Of a stretch of DNA of 5,701 nucleotides, positions 1 through 5,691 are shown piece by piece. Each line of letters begins with the position of its first letter. The first letter of the stretch is position 1. Under the pieces are notes generated by a model. That model worked only from the letters and a program-made list of their open reading frames with translations, did no database searches and was not told the DNA's origin. The stretch is from Candidatus Bathyarchaeota archaeon. GTDB taxonomy: Archaea; Thermoproteota; Bathyarchaeia; RBG-16-48-13; JAGMEO01. A program made the translations under genes and the position numbers. The stretch is from NCBI GenBank assembly GCA_023128135.1, contig JAGMEO010000035.1:1-5701 (forward strand). The letters run 5' to 3'.

Positions 1-344
1 GTACACTCACGACCACCAATAATCTCTACAACACTTTCACATTCAGGACAACGAAGCATCGGAGCTGGAACATGGTACATTGGATCATCTTTCAACTTAA
101 GAACTCCCTCATAGCCACAATTAGGACACTTGACAGATCCTCTTTTATTTTTAATGTACAATTTAGAACCTTCCAAGATAGTGTCTTTCACCAGAACATT
201 AAATGAGAAACGAAGTTGATCAGGGTTTAGAAAGGTTAACTCTCCTATGACGAGGTGGACCGCAGTTACTTTCTTAGCTTCATGTGTCTCTGCTTCCTTT
301 AAGACGGATTCTACCATCTGGGAAGCCATAGAAAACTCGTGCAC
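1..344 (-). CDS. hypA: HypA, hydrogenase nickel-insertion protein (3' end cut by window edge)
   Basis: HypA is the nickel metallochaperone that works with HypB to deliver Ni to the [NiFe]-hydrogenase large subunit in the cytoplasm. The window holds 114 full codons; only the last residues are missing. The start is GTG at 344-342. It is fixed by the conserved N-terminus (fM)-H-E-F-S-M-A, where His2 is the family's Ni ligand. An AAGG (349-352) sits 4 bases ahead and a GGAG (356-359) sits 11 bases ahead. The zinc domain has two CX2C pairs, C73-P-N-C76 and C99-P-E-C102, separated by 22 residues. It is followed by the family signature EIIGGREC at 107-114. This loop is longer than the bacterial one. 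The gene begins 21 bases after the hypB stop and in the same frame, so it is very likely co-transcribed and perhaps translationally coupled. Identification is secure. Confidence 0.96.
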   Translation of the reverse strand, partial: MHEFSMASQMVESVLKEAETHEAKKVTAVHLVIGELTFLNPDQLRFSFNVLVKDTILEGSKLYIKNKRGSVKCPNCGYEGVLKLKDDPMYHVPAPMLRCPECESVVEIIGGREC

Positions 345-365
345 TTTTCCTTTTGCTCCATTAGA

Positions 366-1043
366 TCAGAGGTTTAGTGCTTGTATTACTTGACTAACGT
401 TTTCACCACTGCGACAATTAGTCGCAACCACTTTCACATTAGGATTGATTTCATAAATGTCCTGCTCAAGTTTTTTGATGGAAACGTTCATCGGCTGAGC
501 TAAATCCTTCTTATTAATAACCGCAACATCTGCATCTGCAAAGATAAATGGGTGTTTGATAACCATGTAAGGTCCTTCGGTCACACTGATCACAACTATA
601 CGTTTTTCCGAACCTAAAGGAAAATCCGAGGGGCAAATGAGGTTGCCTACGTTCTCAATAAAGAGAAGATCAATTTTTTCCAAGTCTATTCTTTGAAGCG
701 CTTTCCTAACCAAGTTAGCGTCAAGATGACATTCTTTTCCAGTACTTATCGGAACAACCACAACGCCGTGTTTTTTAATGCGCTCTGCATCGATTGTTGT
801 CGTTAAATCACCCTTGAAAGCTGCAATTGTATATTTTCCTTTTAAGCTCTCAACAAGCTTTTCTATTAAGGATGTTTTGCCTGAGCCTGTAGCTCCCATG
901 ACATCGATGGCTAATACATTATGTTTCTTTAGTAATTCCATGTTTTCATTAGCAATTTCTTCATTAGCTTTCAGGAGGTTCTCATCGAGCTCTATGTCAA
1001 AGATTTCTCCTTCTTCCGCTTTAACAACTTTAAGATCAGTCAA
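366..1043 (-). CDS. hypB: HypB, GTPase for nickel insertion into hydrogenase
   Basis: This 225-residue SIMIBI-class GTPase powers nickel transfer to the hydrogenase precursor together with HypA. Visible motifs are the Walker A loop GATGSGKTS (50-58), KGDLTTTIDA (78-87), and TGKECHLDA (101-109), whose C105-H106 pair is the G-domain metal site. IENVGNLICP (129-138) follows, with C137, and the base-specificity motif NKKD is at 177-180. The protein has neither the His-rich stretch nor the N-terminal Cys-rich nickel site of some bacterial HypB proteins, so it probably stores no nickel and depends on HypA for supply. The start is TTG at 1043-1041, chosen for the GAGAGGT 7 bases upstream; that ribosome-binding site overlaps the hypC stop. 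Length and motif order are normal for archaeal HypB. It is the third gene of the hypFCBA operon. Confidence 0.97.
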   Translation of the reverse strand: MTDLKVVKAEEGEIFDIELDENLLKANEEIANENMELLKKHNVLAIDVMGATGSGKTSLIEKLVESLKGKYTIAAFKGDLTTTIDAERIKKHGVVVVPISTGKECHLDANLVRKALQRIDLEKIDLLFIENVGNLICPSDFPLGSEKRIVVISVTEGPYMVIKHPFIFADADVAVINKKDLAQPMNVSIKKLEQDIYEINPNVKVVATNCRSGENVSQVIQALNL

Positions 1044-1050
1044 AGTTTAG

Positions 1051-1057
1051 ACCTCTC
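1051..1057 (-). promoter_or_regulatory. Ribosome-binding site of hypB, overlapping the hypC stop
   Basis: The minus strand reads GAGAGGT 7 bases ahead of the TTG start of hypB. Two of its bases belong to the hypC TGA stop (1058-1056). The placement supports the TTG start and suggests that ribosomes finishing hypC help start hypB. Coupling is inferred; the overlap is seen directly. Confidence 0.7.
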
Positions 1058-1274
1058 ACTCTTGTTTTAGAAGCTCTTCCCATAATTGAAGTGTTTCTTT
1101 AGCCGCTTCTTTGTCGATAACGTGGATTGCATATCCAGCGTGAACTATTACATACTCTCCAATATGAGCTTCAACAAGCATGACATTAACATCTTGAATA
1201 ACTCCGTGCCCAAAATCAACTTTCGCAACATCCTCTTGAACTTCTAAAACTTTAGCAGGAATTGCAAGACACAA
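1056..1274 (-). CDS. hypC: HypC, hydrogenase maturation iron-centre chaperone
   Basis: HypC is a small OB-fold chaperone of 72 residues. It forms a complex with HypD, carries the Fe(CN)2CO precursor, and passes it to the hydrogenase large subunit. The family signature M-C-L-A-I-P is at the N-terminus; Cys2 is the essential residue and becomes N-terminal after Met removal. That fixes the start at the TTG codon (1274-1272), with AGGTGA (1281-1286) 6 bases upstream. The conserved core follows, with the HAGYAIHVID stretch (45-54) near the end and a short helical tail. Length is typical. It follows hypF by 25 bases and precedes hypB by 12. Its partner gene hypD is not in the window and must lie elsewhere. 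Confidence 0.97.
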   Translation of the reverse strand: MCLAIPAKVLEVQEDVAKVDFGHGVIQDVNVMLVEAHIGEYVIVHAGYAIHVIDKEAAKETLQLWEELLKQE

Positions 1275-1280
1275 TTATCG

Positions 1281-1286
1281 TCACCT
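1281..1286 (-). promoter_or_regulatory. Ribosome-binding site of hypC
   Basis: The minus strand reads AGGTGA, followed by 6 bases and the TTG start of hypC. The site lies in the 25-base hypF-hypC gap and supports use of TTG as the initiator, since no ATG or GTG precedes the invariant Cys2. Confidence 0.65.
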
Positions 1287-1299
1287 ATAAAACAAAAGG

Positions 1300-3606
1300 C
1301 TAAAATAAATCAGTTCTGGTTTCAGGTGTCTGAAAAGCCGCAGCTACAGTTTGACCGAAGGAGATCCCTTCATCTCCAGGTGGTATCTTGTGGTGAACGA
1401 TGAACTTTAAACCATCTCTTTCAACATTTTTTTTAATCGTGGTTGTAATGTGTTCATTATAAGCAACCCCTCCTGAAAAACCAATTAATCGAATGTTCAA
1501 TTGTTTTGCTTTCTTAATCGCTAGTTCAGCTAGACTCTTTGCGATATATGCTTGGGCTGAGTAAGCCAAATCTGGTATGGAATGTTTTTTTCTCTTATCA
1601 AGTATTTCTGAAACTAGCAAAGATGTGTCGATTACATTTCCATCGAGCTTTGGTTTTAAGTTTAGAACATCTTTTCCATTTAGAGCGGTAGATTCAAGTT
1701 TCATGGCAGGTTCACCTTCATAAGTGCGTTCATAGCACACTCCAAGTATAGCTGAGATTGCATCGAGAATTCTTCCACAACTTGTAGTTTTGATCGTAGA
1801 TTTATCTTCGAGTTGTTTAAGGATTACTTCAACCTCTCTTTTACCGTGAGGAAAACGATGACTGTTCAATAGAAGCCATTCAGTAACGTCAACACCATCG
1901 TAAAGGATGCCAGCAGCCATTCTTAAAGGATAAAACGTAGCAAGGTCACCTCCGACCATTGGGTGTTCTTGAAGATGCCCTAGGCGTTCGAAGCCTTCAT
2001 GGTTACAATGAAGGATCTCTCCTCCCCACGCTGAACCGTCTGAACCATATCCGAACCCATCGCAGACTATTCCAATTATTTCGTCAATATCGTGTTCTCC
2101 CATTAAAGATGCAAGTTGTGCATGATGATGCTGAATTGGAATCACTGGCAAATTCAATTGCTCTCCAAGATTTTGTGCCAATTTTGTCGTTGTAAATTTT
2201 GGATGCAAATCACAAGCTATGATCTGAACCTTAGTGTTGGTCAACCTCATCAAATGATCGATAGACCTCTTTAAAAAATCAAGAGTGGAAAGATTCTCAA
2301 CGTCTCCAATGTGCTGTGAAATGAAAGCTTGGTTACGCAGAAGTATACATGCGGTTACGTTGATTTCAGCCCCGAGTCCCAAGATGCAATGTTCAGTTGA
2401 ACGTTTAAGACGGATAGGCGCTGGCGCGTATCCCCTTGATCGACGAATTATACTTAAATTCTCTCCATGAAGACGAACAACAGAGTCATCGCATCTATGA
2501 GCAATTTTTCTGTTATGAAAAAGGAAATAATCTGCAATAGCCCCTAGTTTTTCGATTGCTTCAGTGTTGTCTGTTACAATTGGTTCGTCTGGAGGATTTG
2601 CGCTGGTCATCACAAAGGCTGGTTCATTTACATCATCAAAAAGCATCGTATGTAAACCTGTGTAAGGAAGCATGACTCCAATATTATGTAAATCAGGTGA
2701 GATGAGCTCTGAAAGATAATATTCTCTACTTTTCTTCAGTAAAACGATGGGCTTGACATAGCTAGTTAATAGTTCAGCCTCTTTTCTGCTCACTTCCGTA
2801 AAAGATCTTATGGTTTCAAGATCTCGAGTCATAATAGCAAAAGGCTTCTGTGACCTGTGTTTAGTTTTCCTCAATCTTTCAATGGGTTTAGAGTTGAGTG
2901 TGGAAGTGGCAATATGAAAGCCACCATTCCCTTTTATCGCAACAACATAACCTTCCTCTAAAAGTCTGCCAGCTTCTCTGATAGAGTCTTTATGTTCTGT
3001 AGGTTCTCCGTTGTTTGTGGTTAAGTAAACTCTTGGGCCACATTCGGGACAAGCCACTGTTTGGGCATGAAACCTTCTGTTTGAAGAATCTCTGTATTCG
3101 TTAGAGCAAAAATCACACATAAGGAAGCTTTGCATGGTTGTATTTGTTCTATCGTATGGAAGTCTATTGATTATTGTGTATCTTGGACCACAGTTTGTGC
3201 AAGTTATGAAAAAGTAGTTATGACGTTTATCTTTTGGGTCTCGTAGTTCACTTAAACATTCATCACAAATTGAAACATCCGGGGGAATTATCGATCCTGA
3301 GATTTCAGCATTCTTCGAACTCTTCATTATGGTGAATTGTTCAAAATTTTTTTCGTCTTTAAAATAGTTGGTTATTACACCATCGATTCGTGCAAGCGGA
3401 GGCGGGTTCTTTAAATCCTCAAGGAAATTTTTAACGTTGTTACCTTTTCCCTCAACGACAATTTCGACTAATGCATCTCCCCTATTTCGAACGAATCCTA
3501 CAAGGCTGTTTTCTTTTGCGATTCGATAAATAAAGGGTCGAAATCCTACTCCTTGAACTATACCACTGACCTTTATTTCTACCCGCAGAGGTTTAGCCAC
3601 TTCCAC
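1300..3606 (-). CDS. hypF: HypF, carbamoyltransferase for the hydrogenase cyanide ligands
   Basis: HypF uses carbamoyl phosphate and ATP to make a carbamoyl-adenylate. It transfers the carbamoyl group to the C-terminal Cys of HypE, which dehydrates it to the cyanide ligand of the NiFe site. At 768 residues it has the full family length and all domains. The acylphosphatase domain (about 9-95) contains VQGVGFRPF, with R23 and N41. Four CX2C zinc pairs lie at C114/117, C136/139, C164/167 and C186/189, with the canonical X18, X24, X18 spacing. The YrdC-like domain (about 205-385) contains KGNGGFH and SANPPDEPI. The Kae1-like domain (about 405-755) contains QHHHAQ, CDGFGYGSDG and PPGDEGISFGQ. One oddity is Q497 where the family's second metal-binding His of HHHAH is expected. 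The start is GTG at 3606; GTG at 3600 is a possible alternative. No Shine-Dalgarno site precedes it, but a TATA-like box does, so the transcript may be nearly leaderless. It is the first gene of the hyp operon. Confidence 0.97.
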   Translation of the reverse strand: MEVAKPLRVEIKVSGIVQGVGFRPFIYRIAKENSLVGFVRNRGDALVEIVVEGKGNNVKNFLEDLKNPPPLARIDGVITNYFKDEKNFEQFTIMKSSKNAEISGSIIPPDVSICDECLSELRDPKDKRHNYFFITCTNCGPRYTIINRLPYDRTNTTMQSFLMCDFCSNEYRDSSNRRFHAQTVACPECGPRVYLTTNNGEPTEHKDSIREAGRLLEEGYVVAIKGNGGFHIATSTLNSKPIERLRKTKHRSQKPFAIMTRDLETIRSFTEVSRKEAELLTSYVKPIVLLKKSREYYLSELISPDLHNIGVMLPYTGLHTMLFDDVNEPAFVMTSANPPDEPIVTDNTEAIEKLGAIADYFLFHNRKIAHRCDDSVVRLHGENLSIIRRSRGYAPAPIRLKRSTEHCILGLGAEINVTACILLRNQAFISQHIGDVENLSTLDFLKRSIDHLMRLTNTKVQIIACDLHPKFTTTKLAQNLGEQLNLPVIPIQHHHAQLASLMGEHDIDEIIGIVCDGFGYGSDGSAWGGEILHCNHEGFERLGHLQEHPMVGGDLATFYPLRMAAGILYDGVDVTEWLLLNSHRFPHGKREVEVILKQLEDKSTIKTTSCGRILDAISAILGVCYERTYEGEPAMKLESTALNGKDVLNLKPKLDGNVIDTSLLVSEILDKRKKHSIPDLAYSAQAYIAKSLAELAIKKAKQLNIRLIGFSGGVAYNEHITTTIKKNVERDGLKFIVHHKIPPGDEGISFGQTVAAAFQTPETRTDLF

Positions 3607-3633
3607 TTCTATGAGGAGAAAGATGTTTGAGAC

Positions 3634-3640
3634 TATTAAA
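3634..3640 (-). promoter_or_regulatory. Putative TATA box of the hypFCBA operon
   Basis: The minus strand reads TTTAATA here, with its centre about 31 bases before the hypF GTG. With usual archaeal spacing, transcription would begin around 3608-3613, only a few bases before the start codon. This agrees with the lack of any Shine-Dalgarno site there. The coding strand instead shows CTCCTC, the complement of such a site. No clear purine-rich B-recognition element is visible. Readthrough from the gene upstream remains possible because no terminator is evident in between. Confidence 0.45.
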
Positions 3641-3702
3641 TGGATTAATAACTAGCACTATTCGTTCTTCGTGAAGCCGATTTTGTTGGAGGGCTTTCCT
3701 CA

Positions 3703-4044
3703 TTATTTCAATTTGGCTATGATTTTGTCAATCTTTATTTTATGAGTTTTTAGTGCTAATTCCTCTGGAGATATTCCTGTGGCTAAAGCAAGAAGTTCTG
3801 AGTAATGAAGCACTGGTATGTCATAGGTTTCATTTCGTTTTGATCGTAATTGAACTTGACCTATGTCAAGTGCTACGAAACAGAAGGGACAGAGGGTTGT
3901 GATGCAGTCAGCTCCTGCTTTAGTTGTGTTTGCGAGTTTTTCGCTGGCGAGGTCGAGAGCGATTTCATCTGAGATTTCGCAGCCTCCACAACTAGCAGCC
4001 CAGTAGAACGCAAACTTAAATTTCTCCGGTTTTTTACTCATCAT
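3703..4044 (-). CDS. Chimeric small protein: MvhG-like N-terminus joined to HdrB-like C-terminus
   Basis: This 113-residue protein combines two known parts. Residues 9-24, with FAFYWAASCGGCEI, resemble the start of F420-non-reducing (MvhG/VhuG-type) hydrogenase small subunits, where the CGGC cysteines bind the proximal [4Fe-4S] cluster. Residues from about 25 onward resemble the end of heterodisulfide reductase HdrB: a helix (DEIALDLASEKL), GADCITTLCPFCF with C52/C55 of the CX2C half of a CCG motif, DIGQ (60-63), and IPVLHYSELLALATGISPEEL (76-96). Intact HdrB has CCG followed by 35-36 residues and CX2C. Here C22 to C52 spans only 30, and the upstream Cys and Cys-Cys are gone, so a normal HdrB noncubane cluster looks impossible. 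The reading frame is intact, with GGTGAG just upstream and a TATA-like box. ATG at 4041 fits the ribosome-binding site better than ATG at 4044. It could be a functional electron-transfer or regulatory mini-protein, or a deletion relic still being translated. Confidence 0.8.
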   Translation of the reverse strand: MMSKKPEKFKFAFYWAASCGGCEISDEIALDLASEKLANTTKAGADCITTLCPFCFVALDIGQVQLRSKRNETYDIPVLHYSELLALATGISPEELALKTHKIKIDKIIAKLK

Positions 4045-4050
4045 CTCACC
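4045..4050 (-). promoter_or_regulatory. Ribosome-binding site deciding the start of the chimeric gene
   Basis: The minus strand reads GGTGAG directly followed by ATG ATG. Measured from GGTGA, spacing to the first ATG (4044) is only 1 base, while the second (4041) has 4. The second Met may therefore be the real start, giving 112 residues. Confidence 0.55.
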
Positions 4051-4076
4051 GTGATTTTATACATTCATATGAAAAA

Positions 4077-4084
4077 TTAATAAA
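4077..4084 (-). promoter_or_regulatory. Putative TATA box of the chimeric gene
   Basis: The minus strand reads TTTATTAA, with its centre about 36 bases before the ATG at 4044. An archaeal start site about 25 bases downstream, near 4055, would leave a leader of about 11 bases that includes the GGTGAG site. The TATAAAA at 4055-4061 is closer to consensus but too near the start codon to serve this gene. Confidence 0.4.
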
Positions 4085-4098
4085 ACATTCGACAAAAA

Positions 4099-4110
4099 TC
4101 AAACGTTTGA
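4099..4110. promoter_or_regulatory. Perfect 12-base palindrome between divergent promoters, candidate operator
   Basis: TCAAACGTTTGA is identical to its own reverse complement and lies between the TATA-like boxes facing left (4077-4084) and right (4114-4124). The heptamer TTGACAC begins inside its right arm (4107-4113) and recurs at 4131-4137, 24 bases on. This placement would let one dimeric regulator control both the chimeric gene and the protease gene. Binding is inferred; the symmetry is seen directly. Confidence 0.4.
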
Positions 4111-4113
4111 CAC

Positions 4114-4124
4114 TTAGATAAAAG
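4114..4124 (+). promoter_or_regulatory. Putative TATA box of the hydrogenase protease gene
   Basis: The plus strand reads TTAGATAAAAG. Transcription from about 4144-4147 would give a leader of roughly 20 bases carrying the GAGGAAG ribosome-binding site. The A+T-rich stretch at 4140-4152 is another candidate but lies too close to the TTG start. Confidence 0.4.
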
Positions 4125-4152
4125 TGAATATTGACACCCTTATTATTTTAAA

Positions 4153-4159
4153 GAGGAAG
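4153..4159 (+). promoter_or_regulatory. Ribosome-binding site supporting the TTG start of the protease
   Basis: GAGGAAG lies 8 bases before the TTG at 4168. There is no in-frame ATG until residue 93, far inside the catalytic domain, so this site is the main support for the TTG start. Confidence 0.55.
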
Positions 4160-4167
4160 TTCTTTGA

Positions 4168-4665
4168 TTGAATCCATTAAATAGTAACCGAACAGAAGAC
4201 GAATTACAGAACTGGCTTACAGAAGCACATAAAGTCGTCGTTGCCGGTGTTGGAAATCCTCTTAGAAAGGACGATTTTGTAGGAACAAAAATAGTGAAAA
4301 AACTACAAGGTAAAGTCTCAAAATCTGTTTTCCTTGTAGAATGCGAAACTGTTCCCGAAAGTTACATAGGAAAAATAGTGGATTTCGAACCTTCACACAT
4401 ATTGATTATAGATGCAGCCCTTTTGAAGCAAAAACCTGGCTCCATGAAACTTTTTGCACCTAATGAAATCATTGGGAAAACCGCAATCTCTACGCATTCG
4501 CTTCCACTTCGAATATTCTGCGATTTCCTTGAAAAAACAACAGGAGCAAAGATCTCACTTTTACTAATACAGCCTAAGGAAACAGATTTTGGAGAAGGTC
4601 TAACAATAGAAGTTAACCATGCAGCAATTAAAATAGCTGATATTCTTACAAAGCTTCTTCCGTAG
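4168..4665 (+). CDS. hycI: HycI-type hydrogenase maturation endopeptidase
   Basis: This nickel-dependent protease of 165 residues performs the last step of [NiFe]-hydrogenase large-subunit maturation, cutting off the C-terminal tail after nickel insertion. GVGNPLRKDDFVG (27-39) contains the first acidic metal ligand (D35/D36). VECETVPE (57-64) follows. IDAALL (81-86) supplies D82 and STHSLPL (108-114) supplies H110, corresponding to the Asp and His metal ligands of E. coli HycI. LLLIQPKETDFGEGL (131-145) is characteristic of the HycI/FrhD branch rather than HyaD or HybD. About 23 residues precede the catalytic core, forming an amphipathic helix (DELQNWLTEA, 11-20) of a kind I recall from archaeal members. 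The start is TTG. It is divergent from the chimeric gene and converges on the radical SAM gene with 3 bases between stops. Its hydrogenase substrate is not in the window. Confidence 0.93.
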   Translation: MNPLNSNRTEDELQNWLTEAHKVVVAGVGNPLRKDDFVGTKIVKKLQGKVSKSVFLVECETVPESYIGKIVDFEPSHILIIDAALLKQKPGSMKLFAPNEIIGKTAISTHSLPLRIFCDFLEKTTGAKISLLLIQPKETDFGEGLTIEVNHAAIKIADILTKLLP

Positions 4666-4668
4666 AAG

Positions 4669-5640
4669 TCATGGATTCAAAGCCAAGTCTTCATAAATTT
4701 GCGAACAACAGATCGGATAAAAGAACGTCTTCAATCCCATTGACATAGCGAGTTCAATGGCTTCTTCAGATGGAAAAGCAATAGCGTTAACTCCAGCCTT
4801 AACAGCGAGTGTATCTGTTTTTACACGATGAGCTCCTAGAGGCCTCATGCATCCAAGAGCTAAAGGAACCTTTGGCATTGTTAACCTAGCAGCAACTAAT
4901 ACTTTCATGACATCTTCTGGTTCTGGAGGGGCGACTTTTTCCATTAAAGTCCCTTTTATCGTCGTTAAGGCGATAATGACAATGGCTGATGGCAAATATT
5001 TTGAGATCATACTGACAGCTTTATATTCGCCTTTGAGTTTCCCGTAATGAAGCCCGACAAGTATGTGAGGGACGATTGGTATTCCCGAGTTATGTAATGC
5101 TTTAAGGGATTGTTCATAATCTTCGACTGTTGCATCTATATGATAGATGGCTTTTATCGTCTCGTTTGAGCCAATGACGTCAATTAAAGCAGCATCTACT
5201 CCTGCGGATTTGAGGTTCTGAGCAGTTTCAAAATCTATCAGGCCAGCGTGTACGATAATTTTTAATCCGAGGTTCTTTTTTATTTGAGCCATAGCATCTG
5301 TGAAGCGATTTAACGGTACAGAACCATCTGGCAAGCAACCACCGCTAATGAGACAGCCAACACCTCCATTCTCTTTTATCTTCTTGCAAACTTTCATTAA
5401 TTTTTCAGGTGTTTTTGCTGAAATCATCCCTTTCAGCAGTCTACCTTGACAATGATCACAGTTTAAGGCACAAACGGTTCCTGTGATAGAAATTGAAGGA
5501 AAAGAATCCGGTGAAGGCTGAAAATGAGAAGACTTGTAGTAAGCGAATGTTGGCGCGTAGAACCTAATCTGCTTTTTGAAGTTGCGCCAACTTATTTCTC
5601 TTGAAGTTTCTAACCATTCCTCTAAAGCTTCATTATTCAA
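4669..5640 (-). CDS. BioB-like archaeal radical SAM protein
   Basis: This is a radical SAM enzyme of at least 323 residues. TGTVCALNCDHCQGR (53-67) contains the CX3CX2C triad C57, C61, C64 that binds the SAM-cleaving [4Fe-4S] cluster. ISGGCLPDG (98-106) is the GGE-type SAM contact. Barrel strands continue through IIVHAG (128-133), ALIDVIG (151-157) and PHILVGLH (191-198). Further cysteines at 96, 102, 264, 311 and 312 could bind a second cluster. The sequence resembles the uncharacterised archaeal 'homolog of biotin synthetase' family (COG1856, from memory). The two-protein archaeal lipoyl synthase LipS1/LipS2 consists of BioB-like radical SAM proteins of this kind, so sulfur insertion is plausible; I cannot assign it. 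It lacks the CX5CX2C motif of HmdB/HcgA. The start given is TTG; a CTG at 5676 with a much better ribosome-binding site is an alternative adding 12 residues. No functional link to hydrogenase is evident. Confidence 0.9.
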   Translation of the reverse strand: MNNEALEEWLETSREISWRNFKKQIRFYAPTFAYYKSSHFQPSPDSFPSISITGTVCALNCDHCQGRLLKGMISAKTPEKLMKVCKKIKENGGVGCLISGGCLPDGSVPLNRFTDAMAQIKKNLGLKIIVHAGLIDFETAQNLKSAGVDAALIDVIGSNETIKAIYHIDATVEDYEQSLKALHNSGIPIVPHILVGLHYGKLKGEYKAVSMISKYLPSAIVIIALTTIKGTLMEKVAPPEPEDVMKVLVAARLTMPKVPLALGCMRPLGAHRVKTDTLAVKAGVNAIAFPSEEAIELAMSMGLKTFFYPICCSQIYEDLALNP

Positions 5641-5673
5641 ATTTAATAGCTTAGAAAGATGGTTATATGAGGT

Positions 5674-5691
5674 CAGTTTACCTTTTCCTCC
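5674..5691 (-). promoter_or_regulatory. Strong ribosome-binding site plus CTG, alternative start of the radical SAM gene
   Basis: The minus strand reads GGAGG (5691-5687), then 10 bases, then CTG (5676-5674), in frame with the radical SAM gene. The frame stays open from there, while a TGA closes it at 5700-5698. No purine-rich site precedes the TTG at 5640. Starting at CTG would add residues rich in Leu and Lys ahead of the N-terminal helix. Confidence 0.4.

Noticed and set aside
778..1050. Open frame of 90 codons on the plus strand
   Set aside because: It lies entirely opposite the well-conserved hypB, has low-complexity Ser/Phe-rich content and no recognisable domain.
1959..2470. Two plus-strand open frames of 78 and 61 codons
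   Set aside because: Both lie antisense to the conserved Kae1-like part of hypF and show no domain or ribosome-binding site worth noting.
3674..3696. AAGCC / GGCTT inverted repeat after the chimeric gene, as a terminator
   Set aside because: A 5-base stem with a 13-base loop and no following T-run on the minus strand is too weak to call.
4055..4061. TATAAAA on the minus strand as the promoter of the chimeric gene
   Set aside because: It is only about 14 bases from the ATG, so transcription would start inside the coding region.
4651..4668. CTTC/GAAG hairpin at the hycI stop as a shared terminator with the radical SAM gene
   Set aside because: The stem is only four bases and lacks a T-run on either strand.
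4847..5047. Plus-strand open frame of 66 codons
   Set aside because: It is antisense to the radical SAM coding region, which is supported by clear motifs.
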